Shown in pieces: positions 57,353 through 64,000 of a DNA stretch of 64,000 nt (position 1 is its first letter; each line of letters begins with the position of its first letter). The stretch lies in NCBI GenBank assembly GCA_000293845.2, contig ALYF01000003.1, positions 248,001 to 312,000 of the forward strand, in the 5' to 3' direction. The notes under the pieces are model-generated. The model was not told where the DNA came from. It worked only from the letters and a program-made list of their open reading frames with translations, and searched no databases. This DNA comes from an alpha proteobacterium IMCC14465. Lineage in GTDB: Bacteria; Pseudomonadota; Alphaproteobacteria; RS24. The position numbers were made by a program, and so were the translations under genes.

Positions 57353-58024
57353 TTAAATGCTTTCAGTGGCGACCAAAACCCAGATTGGGCTTTTTTTCTT
57401 TAAGTCGCGCTCGAAGCTCCACAAATCATTATTATTGTTAATTTTTTCCAGACCGCCCTCAAGCACCTCGCCAGCGCTATCGGTTAAGGCCGATGCCAGC
57501 GAAGCCTCGAAATTAATCGTGATGCGGGCAAGACTTCCATCCAGTTCGACATCATTAATTTCAGCGCGATCAATGGAAATTATTTCGGTGCGCAGGCTAT
57601 GGCCCTCTTGCTCTCGAGACTTCATGACCTGATCAAAGCCCTGATAGACTTCCGAGCTAACAAGCGGCTTCATGGTCTTGCGGTCATGCTCGGAGAAGCA
57701 ACGCAAAATCATTTCATAGGCTGTTGAGGCATTTTCAATAAACAGACCTGCGTCAAAGGAGGGGTCAAGCCCCCGAATTTTTGTCAACTCATCAGCCGTT
57801 TTAGGTGTTTCGCCATTGGCAACCACACGCAATGGCGTGCGGGCAGGGGCAGGCTCAGCCTTTTGACCTCTATTATCGCTATTTTTATTACGGTTCTTAT
57901 CCCGGTCATCCAGGCCAAAACCATAAGTATCATTATTTTTATTGTTGGCACCACCGCCCGTACCCAAAACGGCATTTAGCCGCCAGAGAATGACGATGAC
58001 GAAAACCAGCAATATGAGGTTCAA
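57353..58024 (-). CDS. Tim44-like (TimA) membrane-anchored protein
   Basis: 223 residues. One N-terminal membrane segment (NLILLVFVIVILWRL) leads to an Asn/Lys/Asp-rich linker (about 25-60) and then a Tim44-like domain (about 80-220, LDPSFDAGLFIENASTAYEMILRCFSEHDRKTMKPLVSSEVYQGFDQVM). Bacterial TimA is the relative of mitochondrial Tim44 and sits next to secB and fxsA in alphaproteobacteria. The start is uncertain: TTG at 58024 is assumed, but AAGGAG lies 15 bases upstream, which fits an ATA codon at 58033 better. Confidence 0.88.
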   Translation of the reverse strand: MNLILLVFVIVILWRLNAVLGTGGGANNKNNDTYGFGLDDRDKNRNKNSDNRGQKAEPAPARTPLRVVANGETPKTADELTKIRGLDPSFDAGLFIENASTAYEMILRCFSEHDRKTMKPLVSSEVYQGFDQVMKSREQEGHSLRTEIISIDRAEINDVELDGSLARITINFEASLASALTDSAGEVLEGGLEKINNNNDLWSFERDLKKKSPIWVLVATESI

Positions 58025-58166
58025 GATAGTTATGACACGCTCCTTGTAATTCTTAAGTCAATATCCTACATGAAATAATGACACAATGAGATTATTTACC
58101 CGTGGTGAGTTGTCTCATGTAGAGATAAGTAAAGCTTGTCACTGAATAAACAGGAAAAAGTTAATT

Positions 58167-58682
58167 ATGTCTCTTTTATTGTTAGTTTTTTTCATTTTGT
58201 TACCCATTATTGAGATTACTCTGCTGATTGATATTGGAAGCACAATCGGTGCCGGCGCAACTATCCTTCTTATTATCACCACGGCTGTGGTTGGCGTGGG
58301 GCTGGTGCGCCATCAGGGATTTTCTATTTTACAAGACGCGCAAGGCCAAATTAATGCAGGCCAGCCACCCGCCAAAGCCCTCGCGCATGGTATATTTGTT
58401 TTGCTTGCCGGTTTGATGTTAATCATCCCGGGCTTTCTTACAGATGGTATTGGTTTTCTTTTGCTCCTACCGCCTGTCAGATCATTATTACTTGAATTTG
58501 TTATTGGCAGCATTGTCACAAATTTAACGCCCAATATGTTCAGCGCGTGGTTCTATGCCAGCGCATCACCGCAAAATAAGGACGCCCAAAAAAGGACCAA
58601 CCCTTTAAATCCTAAGCCTGCAAATGATGATGTTATTGACGCCAATCATATCGTGATTGACAAAAATGACCCTGAAAGTTAA
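58167..58682 (+). CDS. fxsA: FxsA-family membrane protein
   Basis: Inner-membrane protein; in E. coli FxsA relieves F-plasmid exclusion of phage T7. 171 residues with about four membrane segments: LLLLVFFILLPIIEITLLIDIG, GATILLIITTAVVGVGLVRHQG, and ILLAGLMLIIPGFLTDGIGFLLLLPPVRSLL around residues 80-115. The PGFLTDxIGFLLLLPPxR motif is diagnostic. The tail after 130 is polar and variable. Divergent from timA and followed by secB. Confidence 0.9.
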   Translation: MSLLLLVFFILLPIIEITLLIDIGSTIGAGATILLIITTAVVGVGLVRHQGFSILQDAQGQINAGQPPAKALAHGIFVLLAGLMLIIPGFLTDGIGFLLLLPPVRSLLLEFVIGSIVTNLTPNMFSAWFYASASPQNKDAQKRTNPLNPKPANDDVIDANHIVIDKNDPES

Positions 58683-58730
58683 GCATCACTCGATTATTTA
58701 TAGCGAGCTAAAAAGCCAAAGGATAACGCC

Positions 58731-59243
58731 ATGACCGCCGAAGACAATAATGACAACACCCAAGCCGCCACTAACACAGGCGGTTCAGAAGGGCCAAGCT
58801 TTAGCGTTCTTAGCCAATATGTAAAAGATTTATCTTTTGAAAACCCGCACGCCCCGAACAAGCCAGCGGAAAGCAAAGACGGCTCAAATATTGACGTACA
58901 GGTTAATGTTGGCACAACACCCCTGCATGATGATGCGCATGAGGTTACACTTAACTTCCGCGTGGAGGCCAAAACTGGCGAGAACACTTTGTTTATCGTC
59001 GAGCTTGTTTATGCCGGTGTCTTTAAAATTGTCGGGCTGACACAAGAAACTTTGCGCCCCGCGCTCCTCATTGAAGCGCCGCGTCATCTCTTTCCGTTTG
59101 CACGCCAAATTATCGCCGAGGTCACACAAAATAGTGGTTACCCAACCCTCATGCTGGATCCGATTAATTTTGCCGGACTATACCAACAAGGCGAGGCGCG
59201 TGCCGCTCAAGAAGGTGCCGAAGCCGGCAATCAACCGAACTAA
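58731..59243 (+). CDS. secB: Protein-export chaperone SecB
   Basis: Cytosolic tetrameric chaperone keeping preproteins unfolded for SecA. 170 residues. An acidic leader is followed by FSVLSQYVKDLSFENPHAP, the family opening, and then by DVQVNVGTTPLHDDAHEVTLNFRVEA. The C-terminal RPALLIEAPRHLFPFARQIIAEVTQNSGYPTLMLDPINFAGLYQQ is complete. Convergent with dnaQ, 10 bp apart. Confidence 0.96.
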   Translation: MTAEDNNDNTQAATNTGGSEGPSFSVLSQYVKDLSFENPHAPNKPAESKDGSNIDVQVNVGTTPLHDDAHEVTLNFRVEAKTGENTLFIVELVYAGVFKIVGLTQETLRPALLIEAPRHLFPFARQIIAEVTQNSGYPTLMLDPINFAGLYQQGEARAAQEGAEAGNQPN

Positions 59244-59253
59244 TCACGCAAAA

Positions 59254-59952
59254 TTATTTGTTGGCTAGCCATTTTGAAGGGGCGGACAGGTCTTTAATAA
59301 AAGCCTGATGTGCGTTTTCCTCTTCTTGTGTCAGCCGCGATGCGAGCGGTGTCGCCCGGCGTGATCGCGCCGTTGCGGTGGTGCGCATGGTTTCCTGATT
59401 ATTCTGATCGAGCTGATCTTGTTTAAAAATAAGACCCGGCTGGCGCCCGCCCTTCAGCTCCAGATAGACCTCAGCCAATAATTCACTATCCAATAGGGCC
59501 CCGTGTTTTTCACGCCCTGAATTATCGACACCAAATCTGCGGCAAAGAGAATTCAAATCATTTTTCGCGCCCGCAAACTTCGTACGGGCAATGTCCAGCG
59601 TATCAATAACGCGGTCATTACTTAATGCGGGGCGCCCGAGGAGCGATAATTCATGATTTAGGAAACCCATATCAAATGGCGCATTATGCATGACCAGTTT
59701 GCTGTCACCAATAAAGGCCAGAAAGTCATCAACCTTCTCGGCGAATTTTGGTTTATCACGCAAAAAAGCATCCGTTATGCCTGTTATGTTCGCCGCACCC
59801 TCAGACATCATGCGCTCTGGGTTGAGGTAACATTGGAAGGTTCGCCCCGTCGGTACTTGATGCTCGACCTCAAGACAACCAATCTCAACAATGCGATCCC
59901 CATTTTCTGGGCTTATGCCGGTGGTTTCCGTATCGAGGATAATTTCTCTCAT
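59254..59952 (-). CDS. dnaQ: DNA polymerase III epsilon subunit (3'-5' exonuclease)
   Basis: Proofreading exonuclease of the replicase. 232 residues. Exo I REIILDTETTGISPENGDRIVEIGCLE with the DxE metal ligands, Exo II VMHNAPFDMGFLNHEL, and Exo III HGALLDSELLAEVYLEL with its His and Asp. A C-terminal polymerase-binding tail is present. It lies between coaE and convergent secB; the coaE-dnaQ-secB order is the alphaproteobacterial one near oriC. Confidence 0.95.
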   Translation of the reverse strand: MREIILDTETTGISPENGDRIVEIGCLEVEHQVPTGRTFQCYLNPERMMSEGAANITGITDAFLRDKPKFAEKVDDFLAFIGDSKLVMHNAPFDMGFLNHELSLLGRPALSNDRVIDTLDIARTKFAGAKNDLNSLCRRFGVDNSGREKHGALLDSELLAEVYLELKGGRQPGLIFKQDQLDQNNQETMRTTATARSRRATPLASRLTQEEENAHQAFIKDLSAPSKWLANK

Positions 59953-59971
59953 TTGACCCGCTCTTATTAGC

Positions 59972-59988
59972 TGGCACTTCTAGTGCCA
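59972..59988. other. Perfect short inverted repeat between coaE and dnaQ
   Basis: TGGCACT-TCT-AGTGCCA, a 7-bp perfect stem with a three-base loop, lies 20 bp upstream of the dnaQ start and 25 bp after the coaE stop. There is no T-run after it on the minus strand, so an operator or RNA processing element is as likely as a terminator. Confidence 0.5.
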
Positions 59989-59992
59989 ATCA

Positions 59993-60025
59993 ATTTGATG
60001 TCGATTTGATGTCTATTTCATGAGG
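59993..60025. repeat. 11-bp tandem repeat on the coaE stop
   Basis: Units atttgatgtcg and atttgatgtct, then a degenerate atttcatgagg. The coaE stop (60015-60013) sits at the junction of the second and third copies. Confidence 0.85.
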
Positions 60026-60642
60026 GTTTTTCTGACCTCTAGCGCACGCGCTGGAAAAGCATCAAGCCCCCTTATTATATCCCTGATTTGGCGGTGGGCG
60101 TCTTCAATGGAAATGGAGCTATCCACAATAAAATCTGCCTTTTCACGCTTCTGTGCATCCGGCATCTGTTTCCCAAGAATGGACAGAAACTTCTCCTCCG
60201 TCATACCCGGGCGCTCTAGCACCCGCTTTTTCTGTATTTCCGGCGAGGTGCTGACGACAACCACAACATCCACCAAACCCTCAGCATTTTTTTCGAGCAA
60301 TAGTGGGATGTCCAGAATAACGGCTTTTTTTCCAGCAGCCTCTTGCGTCTCTAGAAAATCTTTTTGCATCTGACCGGCAAGCGGGTGAACAATGCTTTCG
60401 AGTTTTTGCAGTTTTTCACTATCATTTAAAACAAGCTGTCCCAAAACAGTGCGATCAACCGCATCGTTTTTAATGGCGTCGGGAAAATATTTACCAAGGG
60501 GCGCGACTGCCGCCCCGCCTTTTTCATATAGCGCATGTACCGACGCATCGGCATCATAAACAGGCAAGCCTTCAGCCGCAAAAAGTTCGGCTGACTTCGA
60601 TTTACCCATCCCGATAGATCCTGTGAGGCCGACCAGCAGCAT
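60013..60642 (-). CDS. coaE: Dephospho-CoA kinase
   Basis: Last step of CoA synthesis. 209 residues. P-loop VGLTGSIGMGKSKSAELFAAEGLPVYDADASVHALY, then VLDIPLLLEKNAEGLVDVVVVVSTSPEIQKKRVLERPGMTEEKF and ADFIVDSSISIEDAHRQIRDI, all standard. The start overlaps the aroE stop by one base (TGATG). It belongs to the ppsR-maf-aroE-coaE-dnaQ series. Confidence 0.96.
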   Translation of the reverse strand: MLLVGLTGSIGMGKSKSAELFAAEGLPVYDADASVHALYEKGGAAVAPLGKYFPDAIKNDAVDRTVLGQLVLNDSEKLQKLESIVHPLAGQMQKDFLETQEAAGKKAVILDIPLLLEKNAEGLVDVVVVVSTSPEIQKKRVLERPGMTEEKFLSILGKQMPDAQKREKADFIVDSSISIEDAHRQIRDIIRGLDAFPARALEVRKTLMK

Positions 60643-61514
60643 CAGTTTTTCTCCTCAAGATGATCAATCACAAGCTGTCTTAGTTCGGGTGTGACATCAG
60701 GCGCAACCCCAAACCATGCCGCAAAACTCGGCACGGCCTGATGCAAAAGCATCCCCAACCCATCAAAAGCATAAAGCCCTCTTTGCGCGGCGGCCTTTAA
60801 TAAAGGGGTCTCCAAAGGCGCATAGACAATATCAACCACACCCGCAAAAGGCGGCAGTTTATCCAGAGATATATCAAGTGCAGGCTGGCCTGACATGCCT
60901 AGGCTGGTGGTGTTCACAAGAAGCCCGCACCCCGCCAGCATATCCGCACGGCCCTCCCAAGGCACAGGCGTAATGGTTGTTGTTGACCCTTCACAAAGAA
61001 AGCCAAGCGCCTGAATTTTCTCCAGCGTTCGATTGCTTATTCTGATTTCTGACACACCTGCATCAACCAGCGCGCCCACTACGGCCCGCGACGCACCACC
61101 CGCGCCCAGCACCGCAACAGGTTTGTTCGGCCAGTTTTCATGGAAATCTGCATTTGGCTCACCATCATGCAGGCTTTGCAAAAATCCATAGCCATCTGTA
61201 TTCGATGCATGAATATGTCCATTTTTGAAGACCAGTAAATTCGCAGCCTTTAAGCGTGTCGCACTTTTATCGGCAAAATCTGCAAGTGCATAGGCAGCTT
61301 CTTTGTGCGGAACAGTGACATTTGCCCCCGCATAACCCTGCGCAATAAGACCACTCACGACATTTTTGAAATCTTCCGGTGCGGCTGGCAGTTTTTCATA
61401 GCCCCCCTGTAGCCCATGCGCTTTAATCCAATAATTATGAATAAGGGGGGAGCGCGAATGTGTTACTGGCCAGCCGAGAATACCCACTTTTATTGGGCTT
61501 TGAGAGATTGTCAT
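60642..61514 (-). CDS. aroE: Shikimate dehydrogenase
   Basis: NADPH-dependent step of the shikimate pathway. 290 residues. Shikimate site VGILGWPVTHSRSPLIHNYW and ANVTVPHKEAAYALAD (catalytic Lys), nucleotide loop VAVLGAGGASRAVVGAL, VDIVYAPLETPLLKAA and DGLGMLLHQAVPSFAAWFG. Overlaps maf by 4 bp (ATGA) and coaE by one base, indicating translational coupling along the operon. Confidence 0.96.
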   Translation of the reverse strand: MTISQSPIKVGILGWPVTHSRSPLIHNYWIKAHGLQGGYEKLPAAPEDFKNVVSGLIAQGYAGANVTVPHKEAAYALADFADKSATRLKAANLLVFKNGHIHASNTDGYGFLQSLHDGEPNADFHENWPNKPVAVLGAGGASRAVVGALVDAGVSEIRISNRTLEKIQALGFLCEGSTTTITPVPWEGRADMLAGCGLLVNTTSLGMSGQPALDISLDKLPPFAGVVDIVYAPLETPLLKAAAQRGLYAFDGLGMLLHQAVPSFAAWFGVAPDVTPELRQLVIDHLEEKN

Positions 61515-62119
61515 AACATCAGAACCCCGTGCTGACGCAAGGCGCCCAGAAGCGGCATAAGGGGCAAACCGAGGACAGTAAAATAGTCGCCATCAATTTT
61601 TTCAAATAGCTGGCTTCCCTCCGCCTCCAATCGATAACACCCAACAGATGACAAAATGCTGGTGCCGGCTTGATGCAAATACATATCCAGAAAAGCCTCT
61701 GAAAATTCACGCATGGTGAGTGACGCGGTTGCTGTGTTTTGCCAAACAGTCTCACCGTTTAAAACCAGCGCCAACCCGTTAATGAGCTGGTGCGTTTTAC
61801 CGCGCAAGAACATCAGGTTTTTAGACGCCTCATCCATATTGCGGGGTTTGTCAAACAACCTGCCGTCACATGACAATATTTGATCCGCACCCAGCACAAT
61901 ATGATCGGGATATTGCGCCGAGACGGCATGTGCTTTTTCAGCCGCGAGAGCAAGGGCCAACGCACCACCATCGGAAAGGGTATCTTTTAAAATATTTTCA
62001 TCAACGTCACTGGGGCAAATATCAAAATCGACACCTGCACCGCTTAGAATATCAGCGCGCACCTTGCTGGCGGAAGCCAAGACCAGGCGCGGAGCATCCG
62101 CATTTGTTGTCACCATCAT
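61511..62119 (-). CDS. maf: Maf-family nucleotide pyrophosphatase
   Basis: Hydrolyses modified or canonical nucleoside triphosphates; family implicated in septum control. 202 residues. N terminus RLVLASASKVRADILSGAGVDF with the SASxxR motif, LALAAEKAHAVSAQYPDHIVLGADQILSCDGRLFDKP, and EGSQLFEKIDGDYFTVLGLPLMPLL at the C terminus. Two tandem ATG codons (62119, 62116). Overlaps ppsR by 4 bp. Confidence 0.93.
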   Translation of the reverse strand: MMVTTNADAPRLVLASASKVRADILSGAGVDFDICPSDVDENILKDTLSDGGALALALAAEKAHAVSAQYPDHIVLGADQILSCDGRLFDKPRNMDEASKNLMFLRGKTHQLINGLALVLNGETVWQNTATASLTMREFSEAFLDMYLHQAGTSILSSVGCYRLEAEGSQLFEKIDGDYFTVLGLPLMPLLGALRQHGVLML

Positions 62120-62955
62120 TGAGCGCCCTTTTCTTGCTCATTGCGACTTTGATAAATATTCAATATCTCAGCAGATGTTTCCTCAATAGAACGCCGCGTG
62201 ACATCAATCACGTGCCAATTTTTGCGCGCAAATAATCGCCGCGCTTCAGTTGTTTCTTCTTTAACAACACTCGGGTCAATATAATCTGTTTCACCCGTCT
62301 CCTTCAAGGACAGCAGGCGGTTTTTTCTGATTTGTACCAACCTATCAGGGCTTGCCGTTAAACCAATCACCAGTGGTTTGGTAAGCGACAGCAAATCGTC
62401 TGTCGGGCTAACGCCCGGCACAAGCGGGACATTGGCGGCCCTAATACCGCGATTAGCCAGATACATACAGGTTGGCGTTTTCGAAGTGCGGCTCACCCCA
62501 ACCAAAACAATGTCGGCCTCTTCCAAATCATGCTGGTTTTGACCGTCATCATGAGAGACGGTGTAATTAAGCGCCGCGATGCGCTCGAAATATTCTTTAT
62601 TCATCGGGTTTTGTCGACCGGGCTGTCCTCGCAAGCCAACCCCAAGATAGGACCCTAAAATCGTGACAAATGGGTCTAAGACTGAAATGCAGGGAATATC
62701 ATAATTGAGGCAGGCCTCTTCAAGCCGTGTCGATAATTCAGGCTGAACAATACTATAGAGAACCGGGCCCGGCGCAGACTCAATGGCTTTGAGTGCGCGA
62801 TCAAGCTGTTTGCTTGAACGGATAAGACCATAACTATGCTCAATCGCGCGGGCGTCTTCAAACCGCGCACAAACCGCTTTAGCTACGGCATTGATTGTCT
62901 CACCCGTGCTGTCAGATATCAGATATAAATGAAATAGTTTTTCCGTCTCGCTCAC
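62116..62955 (-). CDS. ppsR: PEP synthetase regulatory kinase/phosphorylase (DUF299)
   Basis: ADP-dependent kinase and Pi-dependent phosphorylase that controls phosphoenolpyruvate synthase or pyruvate phosphate dikinase. 279 residues. N terminus LFHLYLISDSTGETINAVAKAVCARFE, ADIVLVGVSRTSKTPTCMYLANRGIRAANVPLVPG (P-loop-like), and PLVIGLTASPDRLVQIRKNRL. GTG start at 62955. This is the gene that flanks oriC opposite hemE in Caulobacter and Rickettsia (RP001); no pps/ppdK is in the window. Confidence 0.94.
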   Translation of the reverse strand: MSETEKLFHLYLISDSTGETINAVAKAVCARFEDARAIEHSYGLIRSSKQLDRALKAIESAPGPVLYSIVQPELSTRLEEACLNYDIPCISVLDPFVTILGSYLGVGLRGQPGRQNPMNKEYFERIAALNYTVSHDDGQNQHDLEEADIVLVGVSRTSKTPTCMYLANRGIRAANVPLVPGVSPTDDLLSLTKPLVIGLTASPDRLVQIRKNRLLSLKETGETDYIDPSVVKEETTEARRLFARKNWHVIDVTRRSIEETSAEILNIYQSRNEQEKGAQ

Positions 62956-63051
62956 TTTTTATCTCTCTCATTTATCCCTTATATCATTCGTTCATCATTA
63001 CTTTATTGGTGCAAAACCTGCGCGCACAAACCCCGATCAAATTGTGAATCA

Positions 63052-63060
63052 TGTGAATAA
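63052..63060 (-). promoter_or_regulatory. DnaA box
   Basis: TTATTCACA on the minus strand, an exact match to TTATNCACA. A degenerate box with one mismatch abuts it on the left (63043-63051). Confidence 0.75.
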
Positions 63061-63223
63061 CGAGGATAAGGGGCTTATTTTGTAAACCCAAGATATTTTA
63101 TGCCCGTCTTTCGTTTTTTGTTCGGCGGCTTATGCATGATTTAATAAATCGCTTTAAGGTAAACTGAATAGTTGGGAAAAACCGACTGAGATGCACACAC
63201 CATATTTGTCCCCATAGTTACCG

Positions 63224-63232
63224 TTATTCACA
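63224..63232 (+). promoter_or_regulatory. DnaA box
   Basis: TTATTCACA on the plus strand, exact match to TTATNCACA, roughly in the centre of the oriC region. Confidence 0.75.
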
Positions 63233-63270
63233 ACAGAAAAAGAGACATAAAAAACCCAGATTAATTATTG

Positions 63271-63301
63271 TATTCAGACTGTTAGATTAAAGGTCTGAAT
63301 A
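63271..63301. other. 9-bp perfect inverted repeat inside oriC
   Basis: TATTCAGAC-N13-GTCTGAATA lies between the second and third DnaA boxes. It could be a binding site for an origin regulator or a cruciform. Confidence 0.6.
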
Positions 63302-63387
63302 AAATGTTTGTATCTTTATTGAGATGAGACATATATCCACCAAACTGTAATAGCCGTCAGATTCTTGATAAGTCTGTGGGGAAAATC

Positions 63388-63396
63388 TTATACACA
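63388..63396 (+). promoter_or_regulatory. DnaA box
   Basis: TTATACACA on the plus strand, exact match to TTATNCACA, 31 bp from the AT-only tract at 63428-63445, as expected for a box beside the unwinding element. Confidence 0.75.
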
Positions 63397-63449
63397 GCTG
63401 AACAGGCACACTAATACATCTACATTCTTTTATATATATAATAAAAGGA

Positions 63450-63472
63450 AGTAAGTTAGTTTCAAACTTACT
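63450..63472. promoter_or_regulatory. Inverted repeat in the hemE leader
   Basis: AGTAAGTT-N7-AACTTACT, an 8-bp perfect inverted repeat 30 bp before the hemE start and just after a TATAAT (63437-63442). It could be an operator or a 5' hairpin of the hemE transcript. Confidence 0.5.
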
Positions 63473-63501
63473 CTCTAAAAAGGCGTTATGCGTTTCAACT
63501 C

Positions 63502-64000
63502 ATGCAAAAAACAATGCTCTCAATGTTTGAAAATTTAGAGGTTCCTCAAACACCTCCCATTTGGCTTATGCGACAAGCCGGCAGATATTTACCTGAATAT
63601 AAAGAGGTCAGAAAACAAGCGGGTAGTTTTTTAAATCTTTGTTATACATCTGAGCTGGCATGTGAAGTTACGCTTCAACCGATACGCAAATATCAATTCG
63701 ATGCCTCCATTCTATTTGCAGATATTCTGCTCATTCCGGATGCCCTCGGTCAAAAAGTTTGGTTTGTTGAAGGGGAAGGGCCACGCCTTGAACCAGTAAA
63801 ATCACCTGATAGCTTGACGCTTGATAATGTCTCCAGCCATATGCAGCCCGTTTATAAAACCTTATCCTTATTAAAACAGCGCCTTCCGGAAGAGACGACA
63901 TTAATTGGCTTTGCCGGGTCACCTTGGACAGTTGCAACTTATATGATTGCAGGGCAGGGAACAGCTGATCAAGAACCTGCACACAGCTTAAAACAAAATG
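63502..64000 (+). CDS. hemE: Uroporphyrinogen decarboxylase, 5' part
   Basis: Heme pathway enzyme converting uroporphyrinogen III to coproporphyrinogen III. The first 166 codons are in the window. The substrate-binding N terminus [67 protein letters not shown] and later [18 protein letters not shown] are diagnostic. ATG at 63502; the ATG at 63488 is out of frame. Reads away from oriC as the first gene of the right replication arm. Confidence 0.96.
   Translation, partial: MQKTMLSMFENLEVPQTPPIWLMRQAGRYLPEYKEVRKQAGSFLNLCYTSELACEVTLQPIRKYQFDASILFADILLIPDALGQKVWFVEGEGPRLEPVKSPDSLTLDNVSSHMQPVYKTLSLLKQRLPEETTLIGFAGSPWTVATYMIAGQGTADQEPAHSLKQN

Larger units (their letters stand above)
62956..63501. 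other. Chromosomal origin of replication (oriC) between ppsR and hemE
   Basis: 546 bp without coding sequence, the longest gap in the window. It holds three exact TTATNCACA DnaA boxes, a one-mismatch box at 63043-63051 and a TTCCCCACA-like site at 63375-63383 (minus strand). A 9-bp inverted repeat lies near 63271-63301. An AT-only tract (63428-63445) could unwind. Two GANTC methylation sites occur (63046-63050, 63360-63364). The hemE/DUF299 location is the known origin site of alphaproteobacteria. The hemE promoter must also lie here. Confidence 0.85.

Noticed and set aside
63141-63157. CtrA binding site in oriC
   Set aside because: The TTAA half-sites are nine bases apart rather than the seven of the TTAA-N7-TTAA consensus.
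1-64000. Genomic island, prophage or defence system
   Set aside because: No integrase, transposase, toxin-antitoxin, restriction or phage genes and no break in gene style; all but a few genes are conserved housekeeping genes.

Overview
This window is a compact, gene-dense stretch of an alphaproteobacterial chromosome. It carries 65 protein-coding genes and no rRNA, tRNA, insertion sequence, prophage or CRISPR array that I can see. Two signatures point to Alphaproteobacteria. One is the block rimP-nusA-ylxR/L7Ae-infB-rbfA-truB-rpsO-pnp. The other is the divergent pair ppsR/hemE flanking a 546-bp non-coding region with DnaA boxes, which is the conserved position of the chromosomal origin in Caulobacter and Rickettsia. 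The remaining order (miaB-phoH-ybeY-corC-lnt-xre-metK-trmB, mutS-glnD-murJ-trpS, rph/grpE-dnaK-dnaJ-dapB, hisBHAFE-coaA, timA/fxsA-secB-dnaQ-coaE-aroE-maf) also fits that class. A marine or Rhodospirillales/SAR116-like lineage is a guess only.

Layout. Positions 1-9540 (minus strand): RNA and ribosome biogenesis operon from rimP to pnp; pnp runs off the left edge. 9703-18898: trmB, metK, an Xre regulator with a palindromic operator candidate, lnt, corC, ybeY, phoH, miaB and plsC. 18901-22393: fur, rimI, tsaB, a RutE-type nitroreductase, nfuA and a universal stress protein. 22473-30898: trpS, murJ, glnD and mutS. 31056-36267: maeB, a comM-type ATPase, a small unknown gene and gshB. 36295-41333: the envelope/RNA group dolP-like, yraN, rsmI, an LpoA-like lipoprotein and hemW. 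41318-49043: rdgB, rph, grpE, alkB, dnaK, dnaJ, dapB and gpmA. 49115-53501: ogt, DUF2244, nth, a lipoprotein, a PfkB kinase and coaA. 53505-58024: hisE-F-A-H-B, an Smr protein and a Tim44-like protein. 58167-62955: fxsA, secB, dnaQ, coaE, aroE, maf and ppsR. 62956-63501: oriC. The 5' part of hemE ends the window.

Of the 64 genes left of the origin, 52 are on the minus strand, co-oriented with the leftward fork. The gene content is housekeeping: transcription and translation machinery, envelope assembly (lnt, murJ, plsC, LpoA/DolP-like), heat shock, histidine, lysine and shikimate pathway steps, CoA synthesis and DNA repair. I found no convincing new multi-gene system such as a defence island or secretion cluster.

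The unusual signal is at small scale. Short tandem duplications (9-27 bp, 2-4 copies) occur at more than 18 places, often on a stop codon, a start region or an intergenic gap. One duplicates the whole initiation region of rdgB and creates a four-codon mini-gene. One duplicates a palindrome between rsmI and the LpoA-like gene. Others sit on the ends of nfuA, maeB and the PfkB/coaA pair. Also notable are a textbook alphaproteobacterial sigma-32 promoter before dnaK without hrcA beside grpE, frequent TTG start codons supported by ribosome binding sites, and a 90-bp antisense coding overlap between the LpoA-like gene and hemW.
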